Assembly (NCBI GenBank): GCA_021809185.1
Contig: JAKBAI010000011.1
Span: 1 to 47,914, forward strand
From: Planctomycetota bacterium
GTDB taxonomy: Bacteria; Planctomycetota; Planctomycetia; Gemmatales; Gemmataceae
DNA: 47,914 nt
Direction of reading: 5' to 3'
The notes beneath the pieces were generated by a model. It was not told the origin of the DNA, did not search any database, and saw nothing but the letters and a program-made list of their open reading frames with translations. How positions within the stretch are numbered: position 1 is the stretch's first letter; the number at the start of each line of letters is the position of its first letter. The translations under genes were made by a program, and so were the position numbers. Below are positions 1-8,688 of this stretch, piece after piece.

Positions 1-1309
1 GCAAATGGACAGGATAAGCAGCGGGTAGATAATTGCCCCAATAGCTAAATTGGGCTACGGTTAATAGCGAAACAACAGCAACCCCCATGCGGAGCTGGAA
101 TTCCCCCTCGAAGACGGTTTGAGAAAATACGAGTGGGGTGATGATTAAACCTGGTACCAAAAAGATACGTAACAACACACGCCGACTAACGATCAATAGA
201 GCAAGGACTGCCAAAATAATTCGGCCAAGTAGACCAGCACTTTCTTGCCAGAATTGCATCTTTTCTCGTACTTTATCGATTTGAGATTTGGCATCTTTCC
301 CTTTAATAGCGAGTCCTTTTAACTGAGCGCGAATCGCTTTTTTCTCGATATCAGTGCTTTCAGCCGAGTTGAATTTCTTATTGAGAGCTTTCGCCTGGCC
401 ATCCAATGGTTTCAGTGTTTCTCGAGCCGATTCTAATTCGGGAACTCCCTGCGATATGCGGGATGGCGTCAACTGAATGGCACCGAAGGCTATTCCGTAA
501 GAGCAAGCAAATAAGATGGTGGAGGTGATCGTAACTCGTCGCCATTCCGGGGCAAAAATCTCGCCTAACGATGGTCTTTTGAGTGTCCCTTTGGCCCGTT
601 TTTCTTTCCAGATAGGAGATTCCGGCAAAAATGGGAGCAAAAGCAGGATGGGGAGAGCAGGAATCAACCCCGAGATAAGAGTATAGCGCCACGGTGCATG
701 AGAATTAAAAGGGGCATCTAATCCCAGGCTAGGAAAATCACTCGCATATTGCCGGGCTAGAGCGCTCATCCCCGTTACCATAATACCCCCTAAAGACGAA
801 AAGGCCTGGGTGATTCCCAAAACCCATTCACGGCGTTTAGGTTCCGGAAATAGTTCTGCAAGCCAGGCTACCGCCGCAACGAATTCGACACAAACCCCAA
901 TAAAAGTTGTACAACGGAATACTAAAAGCATCCAAGCCGAGGTACTAAAAGCAGCGCATACTGGAGAGAATCCGTAAATCAAAATCGATAGAATCAAGAC
1001 TTTTTTGCGCCCAAATCGATCGATTAACCAACCCCCCAGGAGACCAAACAATCCCCCCGCAAATGCCGAACTCCAGGTAATATAACCGATCCATTGTGAT
1101 ATAAGTGGATTATTGATAGGCACCTGTAACAGCTCGGATAGTCCTTGGGCCGCTACTAAGGGCAACATCAATAATTCATAAATGTCAAAAGCAAAACCGA
1201 TCACCGCAACTAGGATTACCAGCCATTGCCGAAATGTGATTTTCCCAGATGTGTTTCCTGGAGTGGAATTTGGTTGTTCCGAGGAGTTTCCTGTAGAAGT
1301 CGATGCCAT
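1..1309 (-). CDS. MFS transporter (3' end beyond window edge)
   Basis: Major facilitator superfamily permease, probably a proton-coupled uptake carrier for a sugar or organic acid in the inner membrane; substrate not readable. The frame is open from the ATG at 1309 to base 2, so the C-terminus lies outside the window. An in-frame TAA two codons upstream fixes the start. Visible motifs are the TM2-TM3 loop GGWLIDRFGRKK and PESPIWK after TM6, plus a row of hydrophobic segments. About 60 hydrophilic, Lys/Glu/Ala-rich residues (roughly 280-345) sit between the first segment of the second half and the next one, longer than usual at this place and helical in character. No partner gene is adjacent; the divergent HAD gene starts at 1651. 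Confidence 0.85.
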   Translation of the reverse strand, partial: MASTSTGNSSEQPNSTPGNTSGKITFRQWLVILVAVIGFAFDIYELLMLPLVAAQGLSELLQVPINNPLISQWIGYITWSSAFAGGLFGLLGGWLIDRFGRKKVLILSILIYGFSPVCAAFSTSAWMLLVFRCTTFIGVCVEFVAAVAWLAELFPEPKRREWVLGITQAFSSLGGIMVTGMSALARQYASDFPSLGLDAPFNSHAPWRYTLISGLIPALPILLLLPFLPESPIWKEKRAKGTLKRPSLGEIFAPEWRRVTITSTILFACSYGIAFGAIQLTPSRISQGVPELESARETLKPLDGQAKALNKKFNSAESTDIEKKAIRAQLKGLAIKGKDAKSQIDKVREKMQFWQESAGLLGRIILAVLALLIVSRRVLLRIFLVPGLIITPLVFSQTVFEGEFQLRMGVAVVSLLTVAQFSYWGNYLPAAYPVHL

Positions 1310-1650
1310 AATTTACCCATTTTCTCCAAACAATTTCCATTTAGTTTTAGTTAGATTGTTGACGCATTCTACTAGTTTTGATTCGATCTGCAAGATTTCC
1401 TGGTTTTTACTACCTCTTTTCGAGGAAATCGCTAGAATTCATAAGGTGTTTTGTGGAAAAGTGTCTTGTAGAAAAGTACCTTGTGGAAAGGCGTTTTGTG
1501 GATAATTCACGGTACGATGTTAAGAGGGGCATCCCCTCCGCTCGAGGATTAAGGATTTCTAGCAGATCGTTTCTAGTATATAGTTATGCCTAAACCGAAG
1601 TCGAGCGACAAACACGATCTACAAAATAGGAGTAGAGGATATAAATTCGA
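1310..1650. other. Divergent intergenic region with tandem repeat
   Basis: The spacer between the divergent MFS and HAD genes must hold both promoters. The only structure I see is the four-copy 15-bp repeat at 1446-1505. No credible gene; short frames here lack signals and overlap the repeat. Confidence 0.6.
1446..1505. repeat. 15-bp tandem repeat, 4 copies
   Basis: Head-to-tail units gtgttttgtggaaaa, gtgtcttgtagaaaa, gtaccttgtggaaag and gcgttttgtggataa. Lies in the MFS/HAD divergent promoter region, so it could affect either promoter, but it also fits the general pattern of short duplications in this window. Confidence 0.8.
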
Positions 1651-2349
1651 ATGAACGAACATGCGGATATACAACAATATGGGATCATCTGGGATGTCGA
1701 TGGCACTTTGGTCGACACCGCGGAACTCCATTTCCAAGCTTGGGTCCAACTGGCAGAAGAATTGGGACGCCCCTTTACACGCAGCGATTTTGCAGCAACT
1801 TTTGGACGTCGAAATCCAGAAATCATCCGTTATCTGTTTGGCGAGCATATGACCGATCAAGAGGGGATTGAACTAGGAGAACGCAAGGAAATCTATTACC
1901 GGCAAGCAGCGCAAAACGGCGTCGAGCTGCTCCCTGGCGTGAGAAATATTCTCGAAGGGTTCCGATCGCTTGGGGTTTCTCAGGCTATCGGTTCCTCCGC
2001 CCCGCGTGGCAATCTGGAATTGATTATTACCTTAACGAAAACAGAAGCTTTCTTTTCTTCGATTGTGGCGATGGAAGATACGCAACGCGGCAAACCGGAT
2101 CCGCAAGTTTTTCAGATCGCTGCTCAAAAAATGAATAAACAGGCTACCGATTGCCTGGTATTTGAAGATGCGGTAGCAGGAGTCCAAGCGGCAAAAGCAG
2201 CGCAAATGAAATGTATTGCGATCGGTTTTGTTGGCCACCATCCAGAAGAAAAATTACGCCAAGCGGGAGCTGATCGGGTTGTTCATACCCTCGAAGAATT
2301 GACTTGCCAGAAAATACTTCAGCTGATTCAAAACGGAGTAGTTATTTGA
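1651..2349 (+). CDS. HAD-superfamily hydrolase, beta-phosphoglucomutase-like
   Basis: Cytosolic haloacid-dehalogenase fold enzyme of 232 residues, the usual size for the phosphoglucomutase/phosphoglycolate phosphatase branch. Motif I is WDVDGTLVD with the nucleophile Asp15 and acid/base Asp17; motif II is the Ser of GSSAP; motif III Lys lies in RGKPDP; motif IV acids are in VFEDAVAGVQAA. The helical cap after motif I (FQAWVQLAEELGRPF) is of the beta-phosphoglucomutase type. Substrate specificity cannot be read; a sugar phosphate is likely. It runs convergently towards panB and stands alone. Codon and base use match the neighbours. Confidence 0.88.
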   Translation: MNEHADIQQYGIIWDVDGTLVDTAELHFQAWVQLAEELGRPFTRSDFAATFGRRNPEIIRYLFGEHMTDQEGIELGERKEIYYRQAAQNGVELLPGVRNILEGFRSLGVSQAIGSSAPRGNLELIITLTKTEAFFSSIVAMEDTQRGKPDPQVFQIAAQKMNKQATDCLVFEDAVAGVQAAKAAQMKCIAIGFVGHHPEEKLRQAGADRVVHTLEELTCQKILQLIQNGVVI

Positions 2350-2493
2350 TGGGGACTATCATAACAAAATAGGTGTTAGGCAAAGCTTGATGCCAAATAT
2401 CGCTAGCCCGATCGTTCTAGTATCGTTCACGGGCATCCCAAAATATTTTTCTTTCTAAATTTGTTTCTCTCAACTGATTTCGCTGGCAATTGC

Positions 2494-2517
2494 AAAATAA
2501 AATCGAGAGTTTATTTT
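2494..2517 (-). terminator. Weak A/T hairpin at the panB stop
   Basis: AAAATAAA and TTTATTTT flank an 8-base loop and overlap the panB stop codon. It could end panB transcription, but the stem is only A-T pairs, so this is a weak call. Confidence 0.25.
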
Positions 2518-3394
2518 ATCGAAAACTATGTTCCGTATCGGGGTAAGTACCGGATTGAATTTCTTGCTGATAGAGTTGCGCTGCTTGTTTGATTTGTTCT
2601 CCGATTGCCGCGAATATTTTGACAAATTTGGGTTTCAGGTCAGAAAACATCCCCAGAAGATCGTGGAAAACCAGAACCTGACCATCACAATGTGGGCCAG
2701 CGCCAATGCCGATCGTTGGAATGGTTAAGCGACTCGTGATGGTTTTTGCTAATTCGGCAGGAATACATTCCAGAACGAGGGCGAAAGCGCCGCTATCCTG
2801 AACGGCTAGGGCATCGTTGATCAGTTTTTCTTCATTGCGTTGAACGCGGAATCCTCCGAACTGATGGATCGATTGTGGTGTTAAGCCAATATGGCCCATG
2901 ACGGGAATATCGGCTTGCGTAATTTTGCTAATGGCCGCAGCGGATCGAATTCCCCCTTCTAATTTAACCCCTTGCGCCCGTCCACTTTGAATCAATTGAC
3001 CAGCATTTATCAGCGCTTGTTCTGGACTGACTTGATAGGTCATAAACGGTAAATCGGTGACGACAAAAGCGTTCTTGGTCCCCTGCCGCACACAACGGGA
3101 GTGATATATCATCTGTTCCATGGTTACCGATAGGGCATCGCTTTGGCCCTGAATCACCATCCCTGGCGAACCGCCTACTAGTAAACAATCGATCCCAGCA
3201 CTATCTAATAATTGAGCACTGGTATAGTCATAAGCAGTAATAACGGAAATCTTTTTACCCTGGATTTTCGCTTTCTGGAAATCCAATTTGGTAAATGGAA
3301 CTCGACTTGGAGGATTGGTCGATTCTACAGCGCTCGCCAACTCCTGGTGTGCACTGCCTAGATTCTTCTTCGACTTCGGATTGATTCCTGACAC
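2516..3394 (-). CDS. panB: 3-methyl-2-oxobutanoate hydroxymethyltransferase (PanB)
   Basis: First committed step of pantothenate and coenzyme A synthesis: transfers a hydroxymethyl group from 5,10-methylene-THF to 2-oxoisovalerate. 292 residues; the (beta/alpha)8 enzyme starts near residue 36 after a longer than usual N-terminal extension. Family motifs are present: ITAYDYTSA, VTDLPFMTYQ (metal Asp), VKLEGG (metal Glu), GHIGLTPQS, LECIPAELA with the catalytic Glu, and IGIGAG. The metal ligand equivalent to E. coli Asp45 (VGDSLGM) is Gly75 here (VGGSPGM). The start is GTG at 3394, behind a GGGG Shine-Dalgarno at about 7 bases. No panC or panD is adjacent. Confidence 0.92.
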   Translation of the reverse strand: MSGINPKSKKNLGSAHQELASAVESTNPPSRVPFTKLDFQKAKIQGKKISVITAYDYTSAQLLDSAGIDCLLVGGSPGMVIQGQSDALSVTMEQMIYHSRCVRQGTKNAFVVTDLPFMTYQVSPEQALINAGQLIQSGRAQGVKLEGGIRSAAAISKITQADIPVMGHIGLTPQSIHQFGGFRVQRNEEKLINDALAVQDSGAFALVLECIPAELAKTITSRLTIPTIGIGAGPHCDGQVLVFHDLLGMFSDLKPKFVKIFAAIGEQIKQAAQLYQQEIQSGTYPDTEHSFR

Positions 3395-4018
3395 GATTAT
3401 CCCCTATTTTTCCCCAGAATGACAGTTAACCAGATTACAACAATTATTTTCGAAGCCATTATCTTACTTGCTTTTCCAAGTAGATATAAGAATATTATCT
3501 GGGAATGCAATCATGAAACCCAAAGAAAATGTTATTAGCATCGTTCCCATTGATTTATGAAGGAGACTATCTAGTTTGACGAGTTTCCCAGTGAATTGCT
3601 CTCCTTCCCATTGATTTAGTTCGTGCATTCTAAGCTAATAGAATGATGATTTTTTTTGGTGGGTCAAGCAATTAATCCCATAAAAGATTATTAAAAATAT
3701 TAATTCTTTATTGTAGTTTTAGCTATATTTGGCCTAGATGAAATGAAAAAATGGTGCCAGAATACAAAAATGAGCCGGAAAATATTTGAAGATCTAAAAA
3801 AAATGTAGGAAAAGATTATTATCCTGCTAACGATTTAACTATGAGAGAGTATGTTAGATAGTTCATCGTAGTAGAACGAATGGATCGAAGGGTTCGAAAT
3901 CTGGTGGAAATGGAATATCCCGAATCGAACTTTAAACTAATATGAAGTTGAAACCATAGGCGTAAATTATAGGGAATGGGACGAATTATAGATTAAGTAA
4001 TTATCACCGAAGATTAAC

Positions 4019-4057
4019 AGCAGGAGCCAAAAGCAGGAGCCAAAAGCAAGAACCAAT
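4019..4057. repeat. 13-bp tandem repeat, 3 copies
   Basis: Two exact copies of agcaggagccaaa followed by agcaagaaccaat. Upstream of the ECF sigma operon. Confidence 0.8.
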
Positions 4058-4092
4058 AAAACAAACCAGAGAGTAAATCGTAAAGATGGATT

Positions 4093-4128
4093 GATAATCG
4101 AATAAATAATCGAACAGATAATCGAAGG
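4093..4128. repeat. 12-bp tandem repeat, 3 copies
   Basis: gataatcgaata, aataatcgaaca, gataatcgaagg, sharing the core ATAATCGAA. Between the 4019 repeat and the sigma factor start. Confidence 0.75.
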
Positions 4129-4191
4129 TGATTGAATTATCTTTATTATGAAAGCGGATAGAATCAGCAGGTTCTGTAAGTTCGGATTTAT

Positions 4192-4217
4192 GGTAAGATG
4201 GGCTGGTAAGATGGAAT
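4192..4217. repeat. 13-bp tandem repeat, 2 copies
   Basis: ggtaagatgggct then ggtaagatggaat, ending 13 bases before the sigma factor ATG, so it must lie in or next to its leader. Confidence 0.75.
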
Positions 4218-4230
4218 AGAAGAAAGACTA

Positions 4231-4899
4231 ATGGAGTTAACAAAAGATCCATTCCTTTCTGAGGCACAATTGACAACGGAGCGAGCATTGGCTCAGGATG
4301 GATTGACTAATCTCCACGATTCCTCTCTGTTGCAAACGGAGGAAAGCAAGCTAATCGAGCTTTCGCAACGGGGGAATCGCGAGGCGTTTGCTATCTTAAG
4401 CGATCGCTATTGGCAGCCGTTGTTCCGTTGGTTATTGCAATTAAGTAGACATACACAAACCGCTGAGGATCTTACTCAGGAAACGCTTTTGAAGGCTTTT
4501 GCAGCAATTCATACCTTTCGGATGGGGGATAATTGTCAATTGCGTGCCTGGTTATTTCGGATTGCTCATAATAGTTTTATCAATTCACGTCGTCATACAG
4601 CACGGATGAGACAAGATTTTCCGGTGGAGATGGTGAGTGATGGTCCCGGACCAGCCGAGGAAGTAATCAGTAAAGAGGTTACGGAAAAGGTTCGCAAGGC
4701 GATTCAGAAATTACCTGTTCTTTTTCGGGTTGCCTTGCTTTTGCGTGTCGACGAAGATCTGTCGTTTCGGGAAATTGCCGATGTATTGCAAATTACGGAA
4801 GAAACGGCACGCTGGCGAGTCTTCAAGGCCCGGCAAAAATTAGTTGCTTCTTTAGGATCTTGTCTATTTCCCAATCGCGAAGATGAAGAAGAACGATAA
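4231..4899 (+). CDS. ECF-type RNA polymerase sigma factor
   Basis: Extracytoplasmic-function sigma-70 factor of 222 residues that would direct RNA polymerase to a small regulon when released by its anti-sigma partner. Region 2 spans roughly residues 43-125 (AFAILSDRYWQPLFRWLLQ, then AEDLTQETLLKAF and the -10 binding segment RAWLFRIAHN). Region 4 is at about 155-210 with the helix-turn-helix LSFREIADVLQITEETARWR. An N-terminal extension of some 40 residues precedes region 2. The next gene on the same strand encodes a zinc-type anti-sigma factor, which fixes the pairing. The stop codon lies inside a 14-bp duplication (4887-4914). Confidence 0.93.
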   Translation: MELTKDPFLSEAQLTTERALAQDGLTNLHDSSLLQTEESKLIELSQRGNREAFAILSDRYWQPLFRWLLQLSRHTQTAEDLTQETLLKAFAAIHTFRMGDNCQLRAWLFRIAHNSFINSRRHTARMRQDFPVEMVSDGPGPAEEVISKEVTEKVRKAIQKLPVLFRVALLLRVDEDLSFREIADVLQITEETARWRVFKARQKLVASLGSCLFPNREDEEER

Positions 4900-4914
4900 A
4901 AGAAGAACGATCAA
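4887..4914. repeat. 14-bp duplication across the sigma factor stop codon
   Basis: agaagaacgataaa followed by agaagaacgatcaa; the first unit contains the TAA stop (4897-4899). The encoded C-terminal tail is therefore part of the duplicated unit. Confidence 0.75.
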
Positions 4915-5037
4915 GAAATCGATAGAGAATTACGTTCACTAAATTTAGGTAAAAGAGTTTCCGTAAAGAATGAACTGACTTGAATTAAAGCGGTTAATTA
5001 AAACAAAAAGAAAAGATATAAATAACCGAGAAAAGTT

Positions 5038-5943
5038 ATGATAAGTTGTAAGTTAGCCCGAAATAAAATTTTGAAAGCATTAACACCCGATACGCTCACA
5101 GACGATGTTCGAGATCATTTGCAACATTGCGAGAAGTGCGAGGCCTGGTTTACAGGCTATTTACGTCTAAATTCAGCAATTCAACAACGGCGAAAGCCAA
5201 TCGTATCTGAATCGGTGAAAACGACGTTCTTGTATCGCTTTTTGCATTTGGGTCTTTCTGCAGATTCTCCCATAGTCGGAACAGGGGTCGGAACAGGAGT
5301 TGGAACAGAAGTCGGATTAAATGATACGCAGAAGATCCAAGGGGACGCAGCGAACAAACATCCGATGTTGTTGCAATCTAGCGCAAATTTGCCTGGCCGA
5401 AAGCAAGAGTCAACGTCATCTTCCCCTTCTTTACTGTCTCGATACTGGCCACTTGGTCTGGTGGCGGCAACAATTCTGATCGGTTTCATGGCGGTTATGC
5501 AGCTCAGTTCTCAGCCTGGCAATCCTATTGCCGTGCTGCCAGAAGATCCGTTGCTTAAGCGGGTGGTTCAGTTAAATCTCGAACTCTCCGCTACGAAAAC
5601 GCCTTCGGAAAGAATTGATAAATTAGTCGGTCTTTCCAATACCATTTATGATGAAATGAAAGGGATTGCCAAAGTCGATAAGGGGGATCAGATCAACAAG
5701 CTGTCCAAATGGTATCAGCGAATTATCCAGGATGGGATCGTCGATTCGGTTAGTGAACTCAATGAACTGGAACGGGAAAAGGTCTTGAAACCGTTATTGA
5801 ATCAGCTCGAACAAAGGAGTTTGGAAGCACAACAGTTTGCGAGAGAAGTCCCTCCCCAAAGTGTTAAATCGTTCCAGAACGCGGCTCGAGACGCACAGAG
5901 TGTCTCTGAGAAAATTCGAATCTTGAAAGGGGGAACATCATGA
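5038..5943 (+). CDS. Zinc-type membrane anti-sigma factor
   Basis: Probably holds the upstream ECF sigma factor inactive at the inner membrane until a signal outside the cytoplasm releases it. The N-terminal cytoplasmic part has the anti-sigma zinc motif H27-x3-C31-x2-C34 (HLQHCEKC). A single membrane span lies at about 137-157 (WPLGLVAATILIGFMAV), leaving about 140 residues, mostly charged helix, in the periplasm. Between zinc motif and membrane the chain carries a GTGV-type repeat coded by a 12-bp tandem repeat (5275-5313). Gap to the sigma gene is 138 bp; the next gene overlaps by 4 bases (ATGA), so translation is coupled. Confidence 0.85.
   Translation: MISCKLARNKILKALTPDTLTDDVRDHLQHCEKCEAWFTGYLRLNSAIQQRRKPIVSESVKTTFLYRFLHLGLSADSPIVGTGVGTGVGTEVGLNDTQKIQGDAANKHPMLLQSSANLPGRKQESTSSSPSLLSRYWPLGLVAATILIGFMAVMQLSSQPGNPIAVLPEDPLLKRVVQLNLELSATKTPSERIDKLVGLSNTIYDEMKGIAKVDKGDQINKLSKWYQRIIQDGIVDSVSELNELEREKVLKPLLNQLEQRSLEAQQFAREVPPQSVKSFQNAARDAQSVSEKIRILKGGTS
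5275..5313 (+). repeat. 12-bp coding tandem repeat in the anti-sigma gene
   Basis: gtcggaacaggg, gtcggaacagga and gttggaacagaa, then a partial fourth copy. Encodes Val-Gly-Thr-Gly/Glu units in the linker between zinc motif and membrane span; in-frame copy changes would alter linker length without a frameshift. Confidence 0.8.
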
Positions 5944-6491
5944 TTCATCGAACGGTGATTATGATTCTTCTACTGCTTCTTTGTAACTTCTTATCTGCTC
6001 AACCTGGTCCGCTGGAAGTCACTCCCGTTCAACGGATAAAGCTTTTTGAGAAGAATGCTTCGATTATCGATAAGTTGTTGGATGGTAGTTTGAAATTAGC
6101 TAAAAGTACCAACGAACCTTTGCAAGCTTCGGATAGCTATCGCCAAACGTTATTGGAATTAGAAGATCAGATCAAAAAGGCAGCGGGGCATGGGGATCGT
6201 TCCCGAGTTCGAGAACTTTCGGGGTGTTTGAATAATCTTATGAATCGCGGCTTCCTTCCCGCTTTGGGTAAAGCGCGCAAACGAGTTTCTCTTGGCCACC
6301 CTGATGAAAAACAGCTATTTGAATTGCGCGATGTTGCCGATTGGATTACCAACGATCTCGAAAAAAATATCCGCGATAGTATGTTAGCTTCTACCGATGA
6401 GGCTACCGATATTTATCAATCTCTACAAAGTTATCGTCAAACTTTAAAAGAGAAGATGACTCCCGGAGTTGAACAACAACCTCATCATTGA
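5940..6491 (+). CDS. Secreted protein of the sigma/anti-sigma operon
   Basis: 183 residues, function not recognised. Residues 1-20 form a signal peptide (MIHRTVIMILLLLLCNFLSA, cleavage before QPGP). The rest is charged and predicted mostly helical, resembling in composition the periplasmic half of the anti-sigma factor (both contain segments such as RQTL, KLLDGSLKLAKS). Its ATG overlaps the anti-sigma stop codon, so the two are made together; a periplasmic partner or sensor for the anti-sigma factor is a reasonable inference but not shown by the sequence. Confidence 0.75.
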   Translation: MIHRTVIMILLLLLCNFLSAQPGPLEVTPVQRIKLFEKNASIIDKLLDGSLKLAKSTNEPLQASDSYRQTLLELEDQIKKAAGHGDRSRVRELSGCLNNLMNRGFLPALGKARKRVSLGHPDEKQLFELRDVADWITNDLEKNIRDSMLASTDEATDIYQSLQSYRQTLKEKMTPGVEQQPHH

Positions 6492-6514
6492 TCTTTTTTG
6501 ATTATTTAGAAATC

Positions 6515-6546
6515 GTTCACAGTCGAAAAAGTTCACAGTCAAAGAA
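6515..6546. repeat. 16-bp tandem repeat, 2 copies
   Basis: gttcacagtcgaaaaa then gttcacagtcaaagaa, downstream of the sigma operon in the convergent spacer. Confidence 0.7.
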
Positions 6547-6702
6547 CTTCCATCTTTCGAATTGGCAAGGGAAAATCGATCTGGGAACAACGAACCAACG
6601 ATTATAATCTCTCGGGCAAGCAAGTTCTAGACTAATATTTTCATTAATAAGTGATTTAAATAAGAGTGTCGTAATTCCATTAGAGATTGCCTTCTTTTCC
6701 CT

Positions 6703-6975
6703 TTACTTTTTTGGATCTTTCGATTGCAATTCTTTGACCAGATCTGCCAAAAGACACACATCCATTTTTTGCTCGATATGGTCGATGCGGTAAGCGGGGA
6801 TGCCCAGTTTTTTCAGATGAGCAATCGCAGTTTGCCAGAATCGTTGCTGTTTTTTTCCGGTTGATAAATATATTTCCGTTACCAATTCTGATAGACGTTG
6901 CAAAGCGATGGTATCGATATTCTCGTAATATCGTTTAATAATTTTTTGCTGATAAGGGGTAAAATCATCTGGCAT
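6703..6975 (-). CDS. Small conserved-looking hypothetical protein
   Basis: 90 residues, no signal peptide or membrane segment, predicted mainly helical and strongly charged, with Tyr/Arg-rich helices (YQQKIIKRYYENID) and a lone Cys near the C-terminus. Function not recognised. I believe short proteins beginning MPDDFTPYQ occur in other planctomycetes, but that is from memory. Runs convergently to the sigma operon and stands alone. The composition is protein-like and the opposite strand has no competing frame. Confidence 0.7.
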   Translation of the reverse strand: MPDDFTPYQQKIIKRYYENIDTIALQRLSELVTEIYLSTGKKQQRFWQTAIAHLKKLGIPAYRIDHIEQKMDVCLLADLVKELQSKDPKK

Positions 6976-7212
6976 AAGCGATCCGTTCTTTCTGTGGGAT
7001 AAACTCCCTTTCCTTTAAAAGTACTATTTCTGCTATTTTATTCGGAATAATTACATAAAATCATCATAAAATTAATTGGCCGGGAGTCAATTCCATCAAA
7101 TCATCTGGGAATGAAAAATGGAAAGAAAAATAGATTTAAGCGCAAAGCAGGCGAGGGGTTAATAAAGTCCCTCGGCAATCATCCGGTGGAATTAGGGCGA
7201 AAGATTAAGCCC

Positions 7213-8568
7213 CTATTTTTCTAAGTAGGGGATTTCTCGATGGGGAAAATGGAGCCAATGTTCAAATTGTGCAGCAAAGCGAAGCAATTGAAAATCGTGA
7301 TTTCTAGGGGCAATTAGTTGAATTCCTAGCGGTAAACCGTTATCACTCCAAGCAAATGGCATCGACACCGTGGGTAAGCCAAGAAAACTCCAAGGGGAAT
7401 TGAGTGCTGGGCTGCCGGTTGTTTGGCGTGAAGGGGCTTCATCGAGGGTAGCTGGGAATAGTAGAACGCCTGGTTGTTTGGCAAAAAAGTCAGCAATGAT
7501 TTTCTGCATGTTCATTTGTTGTGTTTTACTTTCGGCGTAGGCATGCGCTGAGGAATTCAGCCCTTTTTCAATTAATTGTGTAATACAGGGGGGATAATCT
7601 TCGGGGTACTGATGATATCGTAAATGATGATATTGCGCGGCTTCTACAGCCATGATTCGGCTATGGTGATCCAAGATATCGCCAAGAACAAACGGGAAGG
7701 TACACTCTGTATAAGGAATCCTTTGTTGTTCTTTTAATCGGTGAGTAAGGGTAAAAAATGCTTGGTGCATTTCAGGGGCTAAACTCGATTCGAAAAATGA
7801 GATGGGGCTATATAATTGCCCAAGATTGGTGTTTGAACTGTTTTTCAAATGGGGAGAATTCGAGAGATGGTTACTAGTAATTTCCAGATGCTGTACCATT
7901 CTTTCAAGAACAATCTTTAGATCGTCGATCGAGTTCGCCATTACCCCGATATGATCGAGCGAAGGAGCCAGGGGCAAAACCCCCGCTTTATCGACGAGCT
8001 GATACGTTGGTTTTATCGCGCATACACCGCAATAGGACGCAGGGCGAGTGATCGAACCTCCGGTTTGCGAGCCTAAAGCGGCGAGACACATGTCGCTTGC
8101 TACTGCTGCCGCGGAACCACTGCTACTTCCGCCGGGGGTACGCTCCTGGTGCCACGGATTATTAGTAATTGCGGGATCAAAACTTGCGTAAGCAGTGGTT
8201 ACCGTTTTGCCTAAAAAGATCGCGCCAGAAGCCCTTAACTGGGCCACAACTGGGGAATCTTGCCGGGCATATGACTGTTGCCAACGAATAGAACCGCAAG
8301 AGGTTGGCCAATCAAACACATCCAGAATATCTTTGATCCCGATTGGGATCCCATGCAAAAGACCACGATCGATTCCCGATTGTAATTCCTTCGTTGCCGA
8401 TTCTGCCTGTCTGAGTGCGGATTCCAAATTCAAGTATTGCCAGGCCCGGACACCTGGCTCGAACTGTTCAATTCGCTCTTTTATTTTCGTAACAAAACTC
8501 ACGGGAGTTTCTTTCCCCTGACGATAATCGCCAGCGAGGGAACGAATAGTTTTTTTGGGGTTTGACAT
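7213..8568 (-). CDS. Amidase-signature family hydrolase
   Basis: Cytosolic amide hydrolase with the Ser-cisSer-Lys triad: Lys79 in GIPIGIKD, cis-Ser148 in TPGGSSSGSAAAVA and nucleophile Ser172 in GSQTGGSITRPAS, followed by GVCAIKPTY. 451 residues, full length for the family (GatA, AtzF and general amidases). A GatA role is unlikely because no gatB or gatC is adjacent and the sequence is rather diverged in the C-terminal half. Substrate unknown. Starts at ATG 8568. It follows the TIGR03000 gene on the same strand but a strong terminator at 8687-8720 separates them. Confidence 0.88.
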   Translation of the reverse strand: MSNPKKTIRSLAGDYRQGKETPVSFVTKIKERIEQFEPGVRAWQYLNLESALRQAESATKELQSGIDRGLLHGIPIGIKDILDVFDWPTSCGSIRWQQSYARQDSPVVAQLRASGAIFLGKTVTTAYASFDPAITNNPWHQERTPGGSSSGSAAAVASDMCLAALGSQTGGSITRPASYCGVCAIKPTYQLVDKAGVLPLAPSLDHIGVMANSIDDLKIVLERMVQHLEITSNHLSNSPHLKNSSNTNLGQLYSPISFFESSLAPEMHQAFFTLTHRLKEQQRIPYTECTFPFVLGDILDHHSRIMAVEAAQYHHLRYHQYPEDYPPCITQLIEKGLNSSAHAYAESKTQQMNMQKIIADFFAKQPGVLLFPATLDEAPSRQTTGSPALNSPWSFLGLPTVSMPFAWSDNGLPLGIQLIAPRNHDFQLLRFAAQFEHWLHFPHREIPYLEK

Positions 8569-8666
8569 TGTTTTTTCTATTCTTTTTATCTATTCTTTTT
8601 CTAAATTCTCTTAAGCCCATTGGTTCAGATTCGCGGGTAATCAATAAAATCTCAGCAGATATGGAA

Positions 8667-8688
8667 CATTGTAGAGACATTGTAGAGA
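8667..8688. repeat. 11-bp exact tandem duplication
   Basis: cattgtagaga twice in a row, between the amidase start and the terminator hairpin. Confidence 0.75.

Larger units (their letters stand above)
3395..4230. other. Long A+T-rich divergent spacer with three tandem-repeat tracts
   Basis: 836 bp between panB and the sigma factor gene. No credible gene. The half next to the sigma gene holds three unrelated tandem repeats: 13 bp x3 (4019-4057), 12 bp x3 (4093-4128) and 13 bp x2 (4192-4217). The sigma operon promoter must lie here. Confidence 0.6.

Noticed and set aside
1182-1505. 107-codon plus-strand frame across the MFS 5' end
   Set aside because: It is antisense to the clearly coding MFS N-terminus and its C-terminus is only the 15-bp repeat read in frame.
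4004-4288. 94-codon minus-strand frame opposite the sigma factor start
   Set aside because: Its repetitive FDYLFDY stretch simply reads the 12-bp tandem repeat on the other strand, and it overlaps the well-supported sigma factor gene.
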